From Streptomyces acidiscabies (GTDB lineage Bacteria; Actinomycetota; Actinomycetes; Streptomycetales; Streptomycetaceae): a stretch of DNA of 64,000 nucleotides. Of the stretch, positions 23,969-32,513 are shown piece by piece (positions within the stretch are counted from its first letter, which is position 1; every line of letters starts with the position of its first letter). The notes beneath the pieces are model-generated. The model was not told where the DNA came from. It was given only the letters and a program-made list of their open reading frames with translations, and did not search any database. The stretch spans positions 2,046,001-2,110,000 of the forward strand of contig NZ_JAGJBY010000002.1 in assembly GCF_020010905.1 (NCBI RefSeq), given 5' to 3'. The position numbers were made by a program, and so were the translations under genes.

Positions 23969-25342
23969 TCACCGGCCACCACGGCGTTCGGGTGCATGAG
24001 GACTCCAGCCCTTCAGATACGGCTGGAGCTCATCCAACGTCGGATCACGCGGAGTCGGCATACCCGGAGGATGCAGCAGGGGGTTGATGCACCGCACATA
24101 CTCGCGTGCCCACACCAGCCAACCTCGGGCCAATTCCAGGGCCTGCTCATCCACGTCCTCGTCCGGCTCGGCAAGACGACGTTCCAACGCATCGCAGTAC
24201 TCACCGAGTACGACAGCCTCCCGCCAGCGCCCGGCTTCCTCACGCAGCACCTCGGCGAACTGCTCTCGGACGGCCTGCTCCTTCGCTTCCTCCATGGCAG
24301 CACGCCAGCGAACCTCACGCTCCTCTCTCGCACGTTCCTCCCGCTCTCTGCGCTGGGCGTCCTCCACCGCTCGCGCCTCGATCTCGCCGAGAACCAGCCC
24401 CAGAGATTGTTCAAGGGTCCGGCTTTTGCGGTCCCGCCAGCGGCCGGGTCTGTCGGCCAACCCGTGGGCGACCTCCACGACGAGACGCGCGGACCGCTCC
24501 GGATCCGCGCTCTCGGGAAACTCCTGCCTGATGGTGACCGGATACGCGAAGCCGCCGACCACGACGCCCATCCCGCCCTCGCGCGAGCGGTAAGACAACT
24601 CGATCTTCCGTACCTCGTACCCTCGCCGCGCCGCCTCGGCGGCCAACCCTTGCAGCATCAGAAGCGACCTGCGGCGTAGCACAGACGGCATCACCAGCCG
24701 CCCCTCATCGTCCTTAAGGCCAGCTACAACCGGATGAAGGGACCCCAGCCGCGTGGGGACCCGAACGGCCGGCGCGTCCGCCTCTGGCCTCTGGCTCCGG
24801 GCATTGGGATGCGGGCCCTCCGCGAGGAAGAACTCCAGCCCAGCCAGGCCGTACGGCACCTTCTCGATGCGCTTCCCCTCCGGCTCCATGCCATGCCGCT
24901 TCGCATAGTTGACCGCCCGTCGCCATTCCGCGATCTCCTCATCATCGGCATGGGCGAAGCGGACGTGTCCTTCAGCGAGGAGTCGTTCGACCAACTCGCG
25001 AGCTTTCGCCCGCCGTGCGCGGGCGACGGGACGCTCACCGTACGACGCCGAAGACTCGACGGGCACCGACGACCCACCATGTTCGGCAGGCACCGCGTCG
25101 TCGGGATAGCGGCCATGACGAAGGTAGAACCGGCCTGCCTCCGTGATCTCCGCACGGGCAGCACCGCCGCCCTTGTCCACTGTCAGAAGCCCACGGTCAC
25201 GCAGGGCATACGCCGAGCGCCAATCGCCCGGCGCCCATGCTCCGGGTTCCTCACCGGCCGCGAGCCGCTCAAGAAGCGCACGCTGCCGTTCATTCGGAGT
25301 AGGCCGTCGTTCCACGGCCGCCAGCCCACACCGCGCAAGCAC
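23969..25342 (-). CDS. Unknown protein with N-terminal winged-helix-like region and C-terminal charged helices
   Basis: 457 residues from a GTG at 25342; the family was not recognised with certainty. Residues 12-75 (NERQRALLERLAAGEE... YALRDRGLLTVDKGGGAARAEITEAGR) look like a winged helix. The middle (about 230-300) has GYEVRKIELSYRSREGGMGVVVGGFAYPVTI. Residues 330-390 are a Glu/Arg-rich coiled coil. Similar proteins occur on Streptomyces integrative elements. The gene converges on the DUF4365 pair. Its promoter region is part of the repeat shared with the right end of the island (25325-25440 and 52815-52930). Confidence 0.6.
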   Translation of the reverse strand: MLARCGLAAVERRPTPNERQRALLERLAAGEEPGAWAPGDWRSAYALRDRGLLTVDKGGGAARAEITEAGRFYLRHGRYPDDAVPAEHGGSSVPVESSASYGERPVARARRAKARELVERLLAEGHVRFAHADDEEIAEWRRAVNYAKRHGMEPEGKRIEKVPYGLAGLEFFLAEGPHPNARSQRPEADAPAVRVPTRLGSLHPVVAGLKDDEGRLVMPSVLRRRSLLMLQGLAAEAARRGYEVRKIELSYRSREGGMGVVVGGFAYPVTIRQEFPESADPERSARLVVEVAHGLADRPGRWRDRKSRTLEQSLGLVLGEIEARAVEDAQRREREERAREEREVRWRAAMEEAKEQAVREQFAEVLREEAGRWREAVVLGEYCDALERRLAEPDEDVDEQALELARGWLVWAREYVRCINPLLHPPGMPTPRDPTLDELQPYLKGWSPHAPERRGGR

Positions 25343-25440
25343 GCCCTGTATAGACCCGAAAGAGCGGCTCCCTGCCGTGGGAGTCCCCCTCGGACTGCTC
25401 TGGGACTTCCGGCTGCATCGCCGAGAGCGTCACCAGCCCT
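25325..25440. repeat. Element-end repeat, internal copy (partner at 52815-52930)
   Basis: AGCCCACACCGCGC, then CTG-ATAGA-CCGAAAGA and CTGGGACTTCCGGCT-CATC, match the sequence next to attR in the same order and spacing. The copy includes one TGGGACTT motif shared with the left end. It may be the former right end of a smaller element (int to about 25.5 kb). Confidence 0.65.
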
Positions 25441-25596
25441 CAACACCCCATCAGCAGTCACCCCATCGACAGGGCCTGACGTGCCCAAAAGCCGCCTGAC
25501 GCCCCATCAGGACGAGCGTCACGAGCGTCATTTCAGCGTCAAGATATCGCCCGTAACGCCCACACCGCACATAACGCGCACCCGGAAAACCGCAGG

Positions 25597-25665
25597 TCAG
25601 GAACCCTTCGCGGCCGGTTCAAGGATCGCGACGCACTCCACATGATGCGCCATTGGGAACATGTC
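25597..25665 (-). pseudogene. 3' remnant of a TrmA/RumA-family RNA methyltransferase gene
   Basis: The minus strand reads HPDMFPMAHHVECVAILEP followed by AAKGS and a stop. This is the characteristic C-terminus of TrmA-type uracil-5 RNA methyltransferases, which ends in F-P-x-T-x-HVECVA. Everything upstream of these roughly 22 codons is missing. The fragment lies exactly at the junction between the recombination module and the catabolic cargo. Confidence 0.65.
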
Positions 25666-25973
25666 CGGATGCCACCGATAAAGAAATGTTCGGGTCAGAG
25701 GCCCTTTCCCGGCTGCCGGGAGGGCTTACCCAGGGTCGGAACGTCACGACCTCACCCTCATCTGCACCATCTTTCGACCGGGTTCCCGCCGCCTCAGCCG
25801 TCGTCTGGCGTTCGACGCCCTGGGGTGGAGTAGCGACGGTGGGCAAGGGAACGTCCAGGCTCTCCCCGGCTTCCAGGACAGCCGCTACTACGCGGGCACG
25901 GGACTCTGCCGGGGACGCTCGTGTTCGAACGGAAGTTATGGCCAGGGTTTACAGCTGTCCGTTGCCCAAAGGG

Positions 25974-26019
25974 CCAGGGCCTCTCCGGTCAGCGGGGAGT
26001 GACACCGGAGAGGCCCTGG
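25974..26019 (-). terminator. Strong hairpin terminator closing the minus-strand catabolic operon
   Basis: CCAGGGCCTCTCCGGT (25974-25989) and ACCGGAGAGGCCCTGG (26004-26019) form a perfect 16-bp stem with a 14-base loop. It lies just beyond the GH13 remnant in the direction of minus-strand transcription. Bases 25666-25973 hold no supported gene. Confidence 0.8.
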
Positions 26020-26056
26020 CGAATCGGGAGGGGGCATTACCCCCCGGAGGGAGCTG

Positions 26057-26330
26057 TCAGATTTGGAGCCAGATCGCGTGATCCGGTTGCAGCAGTCGAT
26101 CCGTCATCGGGACGCCGGCCAGCAGGGTCGGGGTATGTTCGGGCAGCCGGTACGGCTCGTCCTAGAGGTTGACCACGCACAGGAAACCGGGGTCGCGGCG
26201 GAAGGGGAGGACACCGACGGGGGCGTCGACCGCGCGAGGGACAGCGCTATAGGCGACAACCACCAGGTCCGGCTCCAGCTCGAACTGATGGTCCGGGGCC
26301 TCCAGTTTGGTCCGCCGCTGACACCCCACC
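26057..26330 (-). pseudogene. 3' remnant of a GH13 alpha-glucosidase gene
   Basis: The minus strand reads PDLVVVAYSAV...VGVLPFRRDPGFLCVVNL, a TAG stop, then in the same frame PTLLAGVPMTDRLLQPDHAI and WLQI, ending in TGA at 26057. The phrases 'VL-FRR-PGF-CVVNL' and 'L-PD-A-WL' are typical of the C-terminal beta-sandwich of GH13 alpha-glucosidases. The catalytic part is absent and a premature stop is present, so it is dead. Confidence 0.65.
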
Positions 26331-26332
26331 GC

Positions 26333-27127
26333 TTACATATGGGTGCCGCCGTCTATGCGGATCTCCGTGCCGGTGATGAACGCGCCGTCCACCGAGCCGA
26401 GCATGGCGACGACGCCCGCGACCGTCTCCGGACCGGCGAAGCCCTCGCCGATGGCCGGAAGCAGCTTCATCATGACTTCGTAGTTCGCGTCGTCGGGCAG
26501 GCCCGGGCCGACGTTCTCCTTGCTGGTGCCGCTCGCGTCGGTCATCCCGGAGGAGATCGAGCCCGGCGCGACGGCGGTGAAGCGGATGCCCTGCTTGCTG
26601 TACTCGGCGGCGAGCGCGTGGGTCATGGCCTGGATGCCGCCCTTGCTGGCGGCGTAGGCAGCCATGTAGGGGTGCGCGAAGCTCGCCGAGGTGGAGCTGA
26701 AGTTGACCACGGCCGGGCTCTCGCCCTGGAGCAGCGCCGGGATCGTCTCGCGGATCATCAGGAAGGTGCCGGTCAGGTTGACCGCGATGACCTGGTTGAA
26801 CTGTTCCAGGCTGGTCTCGTGGGTGTGCGAGGAGCGCAGAATGCCGGCCGCGTTGACCAGCACGTCCAGGCTGCCGCCGAGGGCGGCGAGGGCCGCCGCG
26901 ACGGCCTCGCGGACGGAAGTCTCGTCGGCGATGTTCACCTGGACGGTGTGCAGACGTGCCTGGGTACCGGTGTCGGCAGCGAGCTTACGGGTGGCGGTCA
27001 GGCCGGCCGTGTCGACGTCGGCGGCGACGACGTGGCCGCCCTCGGCGAGCATGCGCAGGACGGTGGCCTGGCCGATGCCGGAGCCTGCTCCGGTGATCAG
27101 GACACGGCGGTCGTCGTAGCGGTTCAT
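26333..27127 (-). CDS. Short-chain dehydrogenase/reductase (SDR)
   Basis: 264 residues of a classical SDR: the NAD(P) motif TGAGSGIG near the N-terminus, NAAG, the catalytic Ser in VVNFSSTSASF and Tyr-x-x-x-Lys in YAASKGG, ending in TEIRIDGGTHM. DVD after the second strand suggests NAD(H). It is the last intact gene of the minus-strand catabolic operon and is probably a sugar or sugar-acid dehydrogenase, possibly for rhamnose released by the GH78 enzyme. The substrate is inferred from neighbours only. Confidence 0.88.
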   Translation of the reverse strand: MNRYDDRRVLITGAGSGIGQATVLRMLAEGGHVVAADVDTAGLTATRKLAADTGTQARLHTVQVNIADETSVREAVAAALAALGGSLDVLVNAAGILRSSHTHETSLEQFNQVIAVNLTGTFLMIRETIPALLQGESPAVVNFSSTSASFAHPYMAAYAASKGGIQAMTHALAAEYSKQGIRFTAVAPGSISSGMTDASGTSKENVGPGLPDDANYEVMMKLLPAIGEGFAGPETVAGVVAMLGSVDGAFITGTEIRIDGGTHM

Positions 27128-27247
27128 AGGAGTGCTCCAGTTTGTGGCGAGTGAGTCTGGTGGTCGGTCGGCTGGTGGAGGTATGGCGTGGCCTTGCGTC
27201 GGCTGCCTGCGCGAACGCGTTTGGCGTGCTGCCGGGTGGGCCGCGCG

Positions 27248-27435
27248 TGGTGGAACGTCAGGAGCCGACGATGTCGTGGGCAGGTTCGGTCACGAAGGTG
27301 ACGGCACCGCCGATGAGCCGGGTGCTCTCAGGCTGGGCGGAGTCGAAGGCGGGCCGGCCAGGCTCGCCCGACTTCGGGAACTGACCCCCGGCGGTGGCGA
27401 GTTCCTCGCAGGTCGCCTGCTCGCGAGTCACGTCT
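27248..27435 (-). pseudogene. Duplicate 3' fragment of the carboxylesterase gene
   Basis: This stretch repeats 32488-32690, the end of the type B carboxylesterase gene, with high identity. The shared coding part is GEPG-PAFDSAQPESTRLIGG and AVTFVTEPAHDI. A small deletion in the copy removes the last codons (YWIHDT) and changes the stop. The two copies are in the same orientation and flank the GH2-GH3 pair, so recombination between them could loop out about 5.2 kb. Confidence 0.8.
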
Positions 27436-27484
27436 GTTTCTCTTGCGACGGAGACGGAGCCCACGCGGGCGAAGCCGAGATCGT

Positions 27485-29911
27485 TCAGCGTGCTTCGAGG
27501 GTGAGGTGCGAGACGCCGTGCAGGCGCGACGTCGCGGTGAAGTGGACGCTCCCGGTTTGACCCGTGGATCGCAGGACGGCGAGAGCACGACCGCGGTACG
27601 CGCGCTGAGTGGGATCGGCGAACGGACGGGTGGGGTCAGGTCTGGCGCTGCCGTACCCGACGAGTTCGGCCGGGCCCTCGACCTTGAGCTCGATGTCGTC
27701 GTCCGCGAGCATCTCCACCGTGCCGGCGCTGTCGACGATCTCGACCTCGATGAACGCGAGGTCGTCGCCGTCGGCCCGCAGGCGAGCCCGGTCCGTGGTC
27801 AGACGGACCTGGAGGTCCTCCCCCGCCGAGCGGAGAACCGTCCGGGACACCTCGCGCCCTCCTCGGTGGCCGACCGCGACGAGCTCGCCGGCGGCGTACG
27901 TGGTGGTGAACCGAGCGGTGTAGCGACGTCGCCTCCCGGCCCTGCGGCGGCCGGCGGAACGCCCGTTGACGAACAGCTCCACCTCGTCGTCCGCGGAGTA
28001 GACCTCGATCTCGGCCTTGCGGCCCGCGCACCCGCGCCAGGCCCAGCTCTCGACAGCGTCGGTGCTGCGCCACGCGACCCGTGCGACCGGCTGTCCCGCC
28101 TGGTCGAGGGGCCGCACACCGATCGCCGGCCCGGGGTGCGTTCCCCATGCCACCTGCCCGAGGCGCAGCGAGAAGTCCGGTTGCCCGGTCAGGTCGATGA
28201 CGCCGGGCCCGGCGATGAGGTAGGGATACGGCTTGACCAGTCCGGTCCTGCGTCCGGGCGCCCACACTCCGACCCCCGACTCCCCGAGGTACTCCCAGCC
28301 GACCCAGATGAAGTCGCCGATGACGGACGGGTATTGCGTGACGAGGTCCCACGCACGGGCGATGTCTCCCGGCAGGGTCTCGCTGCCGACGATCACGCGG
28401 TCGGGGTACGCCTTCACGTCGTGCTTGTACCGCGCCAGCCCGTAGTTGTAGCCGGCGATGTCCACCTCGGCGAACGCGTCGCGTGTCGCACGGTCGGCGA
28501 TGGGGAGCCGCGAGACGACGTCCATCATGCGCCCGATCTGGTTGACCATGCGATTGGCTTCCGTGCTGCCGGGCCCCTGTTTGTTGTGCTGAGCCCCCTC
28601 CGGCGTGTCGGAAGCACCCGAGTACGGGGACCTGTTCATCGACGACAGGACGTTGAGGAAGATGTTGAGGGCCACCGTGACCGGCCGGTCCGGGTCTGCC
28701 GCCTTGACGTACGCGGTGATCTCACGGGTGAGCGCGACGCCGTCGGGGTGCGCGGTCTCGGGGATCTCGTTGCCGATCGAGTAGATGACGACGGAGGGCC
28801 GGTTTCGATCCTTCTCGATCATGCGGTCGGCATCCTCGCGCCAGGTGTCCAGGAACCGGTGCGAGAAGTCGTGCGTGGATTTGGACTGGATCCAGTAGTC
28901 GGCGAGTTCGTCCATCACGTACATGCCCAGCTCGTCACACGCGTCGAGCAGGTGACGTGACATCGGATGGTGAGCCGACCGGACGGCGTTGAAGCCGTTC
29001 TCCTTGAGGATCCGGATGCGCCGGAACTCGGCGGCCCGGTGGGTGGCGGCTCCCAGGACGCCGTTGTCGTGGTGGATGCACGCGCCGCGCAGGTTGACCT
29101 GCTGCTTGTTGATCCGCAGGCCGTGGCGGGCGTCGACGTGCACCGTGCGCAGCCCCACGAGCTCGCGACGGGTGTCGACGACGGCACCGTCGTGCTCGAC
29201 CGTCGTGACGAGCCGGTAGCGGAACGGGTCCTCGGCGGACCACAGGCGAACCGCGGGCACGTGCAGGTGCGCGATCCCGTCGTCGCCCGCCACGGCCTGC
29301 GCCACGGCCCCCGCGTCGGAGTGCAGTACGGTGCGGACGTGCACGGGCCTGTCGCTGTCGTTCACGACTGCGGTCCGGACCTCGACGACCGCGTCAGCGC
29401 CGAGGAGCGTCGTACGCACGCCGACACCGTCGTCCTCCAGACGCACCCGACTGCGAATCCGCAGGGACACCGACCGGTACAGGCCCGAGCCGGGGTACCA
29501 GCGGCCTGCGGGCTGTGCGCTGTTGTCGACGTCGACGGCGATCTCGTTCTCGTCGTCCCAGTTCAGGACGTCGTCGATACGGAAGCCGAACTCGGTGTAC
29601 CCGCTGCGCACCGTTCCGACCCGGTGGCCGTTCACGGTCACGACCGACTCGCCCTGGATGCCGTCGAAGCGGAGCTGGACCTCTCGACCGCGGTACGCGG
29701 GGTCGGCGTACCAGTGCGTGCGATAGGTGTACCGGCCACCCGGGAACCATCCGGTGTCGGACCTGCCGGAGGCGTCGGACGAGCGGGGCTCGGTGATCAT
29801 CGCGTCGTGCGGGAGGCGTACGGCGGCCTCTTCGGCACTGCCCGGGCGACTCATGGTCCAGTCACGAAGATCGACGCGGTCTGCGTCGAGCTGCACGTCG
29901 GTCCCGGTCAT
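27485..29911 (-). CDS. Glycoside hydrolase family 2 (beta-galactosidase-like)
   Basis: 808 residues with the GH2 order: sugar-binding jelly roll (about 20-160), immunoglobulin-like domain (160-255), TIM barrel (255-560) and C-terminal DUF4982/Ig-like domains. The catalytic acid/base is Glu382 in YSIGNEIP and the nucleophile Glu511 in VIVGSETLP. No signal peptide, so it acts in the cytoplasm on imported glycosides. The ATG at 29911 overlaps the stop of the upstream GH3 gene (ATGA), showing coupling. The activity could be beta-galactosidase or a related beta-glycosidase; sequence alone does not decide. Confidence 0.92.
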   Translation of the reverse strand: MTGTDVQLDADRVDLRDWTMSRPGSAEEAAVRLPHDAMITEPRSSDASGRSDTGWFPGGRYTYRTHWYADPAYRGREVQLRFDGIQGESVVTVNGHRVGTVRSGYTEFGFRIDDVLNWDDENEIAVDVDNSAQPAGRWYPGSGLYRSVSLRIRSRVRLEDDGVGVRTTLLGADAVVEVRTAVVNDSDRPVHVRTVLHSDAGAVAQAVAGDDGIAHLHVPAVRLWSAEDPFRYRLVTTVEHDGAVVDTRRELVGLRTVHVDARHGLRINKQQVNLRGACIHHDNGVLGAATHRAAEFRRIRILKENGFNAVRSAHHPMSRHLLDACDELGMYVMDELADYWIQSKSTHDFSHRFLDTWREDADRMIEKDRNRPSVVIYSIGNEIPETAHPDGVALTREITAYVKAADPDRPVTVALNIFLNVLSSMNRSPYSGASDTPEGAQHNKQGPGSTEANRMVNQIGRMMDVVSRLPIADRATRDAFAEVDIAGYNYGLARYKHDVKAYPDRVIVGSETLPGDIARAWDLVTQYPSVIGDFIWVGWEYLGESGVGVWAPGRRTGLVKPYPYLIAGPGVIDLTGQPDFSLRLGQVAWGTHPGPAIGVRPLDQAGQPVARVAWRSTDAVESWAWRGCAGRKAEIEVYSADDEVELFVNGRSAGRRRAGRRRRYTARFTTTYAAGELVAVGHRGGREVSRTVLRSAGEDLQVRLTTDRARLRADGDDLAFIEVEIVDSAGTVEMLADDDIELKVEGPAELVGYGSARPDPTRPFADPTQRAYRGRALAVLRSTGQTGSVHFTATSRLHGVSHLTLEAR

Positions 29912-32238
29912 CGGGTCACCTCCAGGGTGGTGGTGAGCTGGGCGGTGGAGCTGCCGCCGACCCAGAGGTCGAGGACGGTGGCGTCGAGCTGGTACGTGCG
30001 GGTCGCGGCGCTCCAGTAGCGGAGCTGGTCGGGGCCGAGCTCGAAGCTCACGGTGGTGGTGGTGCCTGCGGGGACCGGGACTCGCTCGAAGCCCTTGAGC
30101 TCCCGCACGGGCCGCGACGACGACCCGTAGCGCTGGTGGACGTACAGCTGCACGACCTCGTCGGCGTCGCGCTCGGAAGTGTTGGTGACGTCGACCGACA
30201 CGGTTGCGGTGCCGCGGCCGCCGGTCATGGACGTCCGGTCGGTCCGGAGGTTCGTGTACGCGAACGTGGCGTAGGACAGGCCGTGGCCGAACGGGTACAG
30301 GGGCGCCCCGTCCTCCTGGAAGTACCGGGCGTCCTGGTCCTGCGGGGCGAAGGTCCGGTAGTGGGAATACACGAGCGGCACCTGACCGACGTGACGGGGC
30401 CATGTGAAGGGCAGGCGGCCGGCGGGCGATACGTCACCCACCAGCACGGAGGCGACCGCTTCTCCGCCACGTGTCCCCGGGTACCACGCCTGCACGATGG
30501 CGGGGACGTGCTCGTCCGCCCACCGCAGGTCCAGTGGACGGCCCGACAGCACGACCAGGACCACGGGCGTGCCGGTCGCGGCGACGCGCTGCAGTTGCTC
30601 GAGCTGACGGCCGGGGAGGTCGAGCGTGGAGGTCGACGCCTTCTCGCCGATCTGGTTCTGCGGCTGGCCGACGACCACGATCGCGACGTCGGCGTCCCGG
30701 GCGGCGGCGACGGCGCGCTCGATCTCGGCGTCCTCGTTCAGGTCGGGCGGGGTCGGGACGACCGTCGGGTCCAGGACGTCGAACGGTGACGGGTGCAGCC
30801 GCTCGGGGGCACCGACCCCGGCCGCATACTCGACTCGGATGCCGTCCCCGAGCCGGGCACGCAGCCCGTCGAGGATCGTGACCGCCTCGGAGGTGTCGTG
30901 GTCGAGCACCCAAGGTCCGAGCGTGTCGCGCCGGGAGTCGGCGAGCCGGCCGATGACGGCGACGCCGGTGAGCTGCTCGGGCCGCAGAGGCAGCGTGGCC
31001 GCGTCGTTCTTGAGGAGGACGAGGGTGCGCTCGGCCGCATCCCGGGCGGCATCACGATGCGCCGAGGCGTTCAGGACCGCGGGTGCCGCGTCCTCGTCGG
31101 TGTAGGGGTTCTCGAACAGGCCGAGGCGGAACTTCACCGCGAGCACCCGCGACACGGCGGTGTCCAGCGTTTCCTCGGCGACCAGCCCGTCGCGTACCGC
31201 TTGCGGGAGGTGGTCGAACGCCGGGGTGAAGGTGCACATCTCCATGTCGAGGCCCGCGTTCAGCGCCCGCACGGCGGCGTCCTGTTGGTCCTTCGCGAAG
31301 TGCTGTGTCTGAAGCGACTGCACGGCGTTGGCGTCCGAGACGATCCAGCCGTCGAAGTGCAGTTCGTCGCGCAGCAGGTCGCTCAGCAGCCACCGGTTCG
31401 CGGAGGCCGGCACGCCGTTGAGGTCCATGTAGGCGCTCATGACGTTGGCGGCGCCCGCTTCGATCGCGGCTCGGAAGGGCGGCAGGTAGACGTTGCGCAG
31501 CTCGGCGTCGGAGATGTCGGCGTCGTCGTAGTCGCGCCCGCCGCGAGCGGCGCCGTACCCCAGGAAGTGCTTCGCGCCGGCGAGGACGCTCTCGGCTCCG
31601 AGGTCGCCCTGGAACCCGCGGACCTGCGCCGCGGCCATGGCCGCGGCGAGCACCGGGTCCTCCCCGGCCCCCTCGATCATGCGGCCCCAGCGAGGGTCGC
31701 GGGCTATGTCGATCATGGGTGCGAACGTCCAGCGGATCCCCGCCGCGCGCGCCTCGCGGGCCGCGACGACCTGCGCCGCCTCGGCGGCGTCCGGGTCCCA
31801 GCTCGCGGCCATCGCGATCGGCACGGGAAAGACCGTACGCAGCCCGTGGATCACGTCGTTGCCGAACAGCAGCGGGATGCCCAGCCGGGTGTCCTCGACG
31901 GCGCGGCGCTGTAGCCGGTTGCCCAGGGCGGGGTCCTTGACGAACAACAGCGACCCGGCGCCGCCGCGGGAGACGGTGTCCTCGACGTCGTGGGGCTGCT
32001 GGACGAAGGCACGGTGTTCGGGCGGCAGGGACTCGATGTCGAAGTCGTCGGGGATCGGCTCGCCGGTGCCCATGTAGAAGAACTGGGTGAGTTGTCCGGC
32101 CTTCTCCTCCAGGGTCATTTGGGCCAGCAGATCTGCCACTCGATCCTCGACGGGCAGACCGGCGTCGCGGTAGCGCGCCTCGCCCTGCGTTCTCCGGGTG
32201 CCGGCGTCGTTCGGGATCGTGTCGGGGGTGGTTGTCAT
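29908..32238 (-). CDS. Glycoside hydrolase family 3 beta-glucosidase
   Basis: 776 residues: N-terminal GH3 barrel (DRVADLLAQMTLEEKAGQL; RWTFAPMIDIARDPRWGR; AKHFLGYGAARGGRDYD), the nucleophile Asp302 in GWIVSDANAV, an alpha/beta sandwich domain and a C-terminal fibronectin-III-like domain (from about 670). No signal peptide is seen, so it is intracellular. AAGGAGA 6 bp before the ATG at 32238 fixes the start. It likely removes terminal beta-glucose from glycosides after the rhamnosidase has acted. It is coupled to the GH2 gene. Confidence 0.93.
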   Translation of the reverse strand: MTTTPDTIPNDAGTRRTQGEARYRDAGLPVEDRVADLLAQMTLEEKAGQLTQFFYMGTGEPIPDDFDIESLPPEHRAFVQQPHDVEDTVSRGGAGSLLFVKDPALGNRLQRRAVEDTRLGIPLLFGNDVIHGLRTVFPVPIAMAASWDPDAAEAAQVVAAREARAAGIRWTFAPMIDIARDPRWGRMIEGAGEDPVLAAAMAAAQVRGFQGDLGAESVLAGAKHFLGYGAARGGRDYDDADISDAELRNVYLPPFRAAIEAGAANVMSAYMDLNGVPASANRWLLSDLLRDELHFDGWIVSDANAVQSLQTQHFAKDQQDAAVRALNAGLDMEMCTFTPAFDHLPQAVRDGLVAEETLDTAVSRVLAVKFRLGLFENPYTDEDAAPAVLNASAHRDAARDAAERTLVLLKNDAATLPLRPEQLTGVAVIGRLADSRRDTLGPWVLDHDTSEAVTILDGLRARLGDGIRVEYAAGVGAPERLHPSPFDVLDPTVVPTPPDLNEDAEIERAVAAARDADVAIVVVGQPQNQIGEKASTSTLDLPGRQLEQLQRVAATGTPVVLVVLSGRPLDLRWADEHVPAIVQAWYPGTRGGEAVASVLVGDVSPAGRLPFTWPRHVGQVPLVYSHYRTFAPQDQDARYFQEDGAPLYPFGHGLSYATFAYTNLRTDRTSMTGGRGTATVSVDVTNTSERDADEVVQLYVHQRYGSSSRPVRELKGFERVPVPAGTTTTVSFELGPDQLRYWSAATRTYQLDATVLDLWVGGSSTAQLTTTLEVTR

Positions 32239-32258
32239 GGGGGGTCTCCTTCGTTGTT

Positions 32259-32513
32259 CTAAGCGCGGCGTCCGCAAGGAGCGACCGCAGGGTCTGGGGC
32301 CCATGTGCGGTAGCCGGGCCCGTTCAGGTGAAGGTCGTCGTGGGTGTACTGGCTGCGCAGGCCACCGCGGTGGGCGGCGAGGACCGGCCACAGGTCGACG
32401 TATCGGGCGTCGTCCTGGTCGGTGATCCGGTGCGCTGCGGCGTTGAGCTCGCGCCCCCTTCGCAGCTCTGCGCGGGCGCCGGGCAAGCGGCGTGGTGGGA
32501 CGTCAGGTGTCAT
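32259..32513 (-). pseudogene. C-terminal remnant of an SGNH/GDSL hydrolase
   Basis: 84 codons reading ARAELRRGRELNAAAHRI ... YVDLWPVLA ... YTHDDLHLNGPGY. DDLHLNG-GY is block V of SGNH hydrolases, with the catalytic Asp-x-x-His. The serine block and the first two thirds of the protein are missing. The fragment fills the gap between the carboxylesterase and GH3 genes and overlaps the end of the former by 11 bp. Confidence 0.65.

Noticed and set aside
25619..25846. Small minus-strand gene of 75 codons
   Set aside because: It has no ribosome site and no similarity. Part of it is out of frame over the TrmA remnant, which explains the sequence better.
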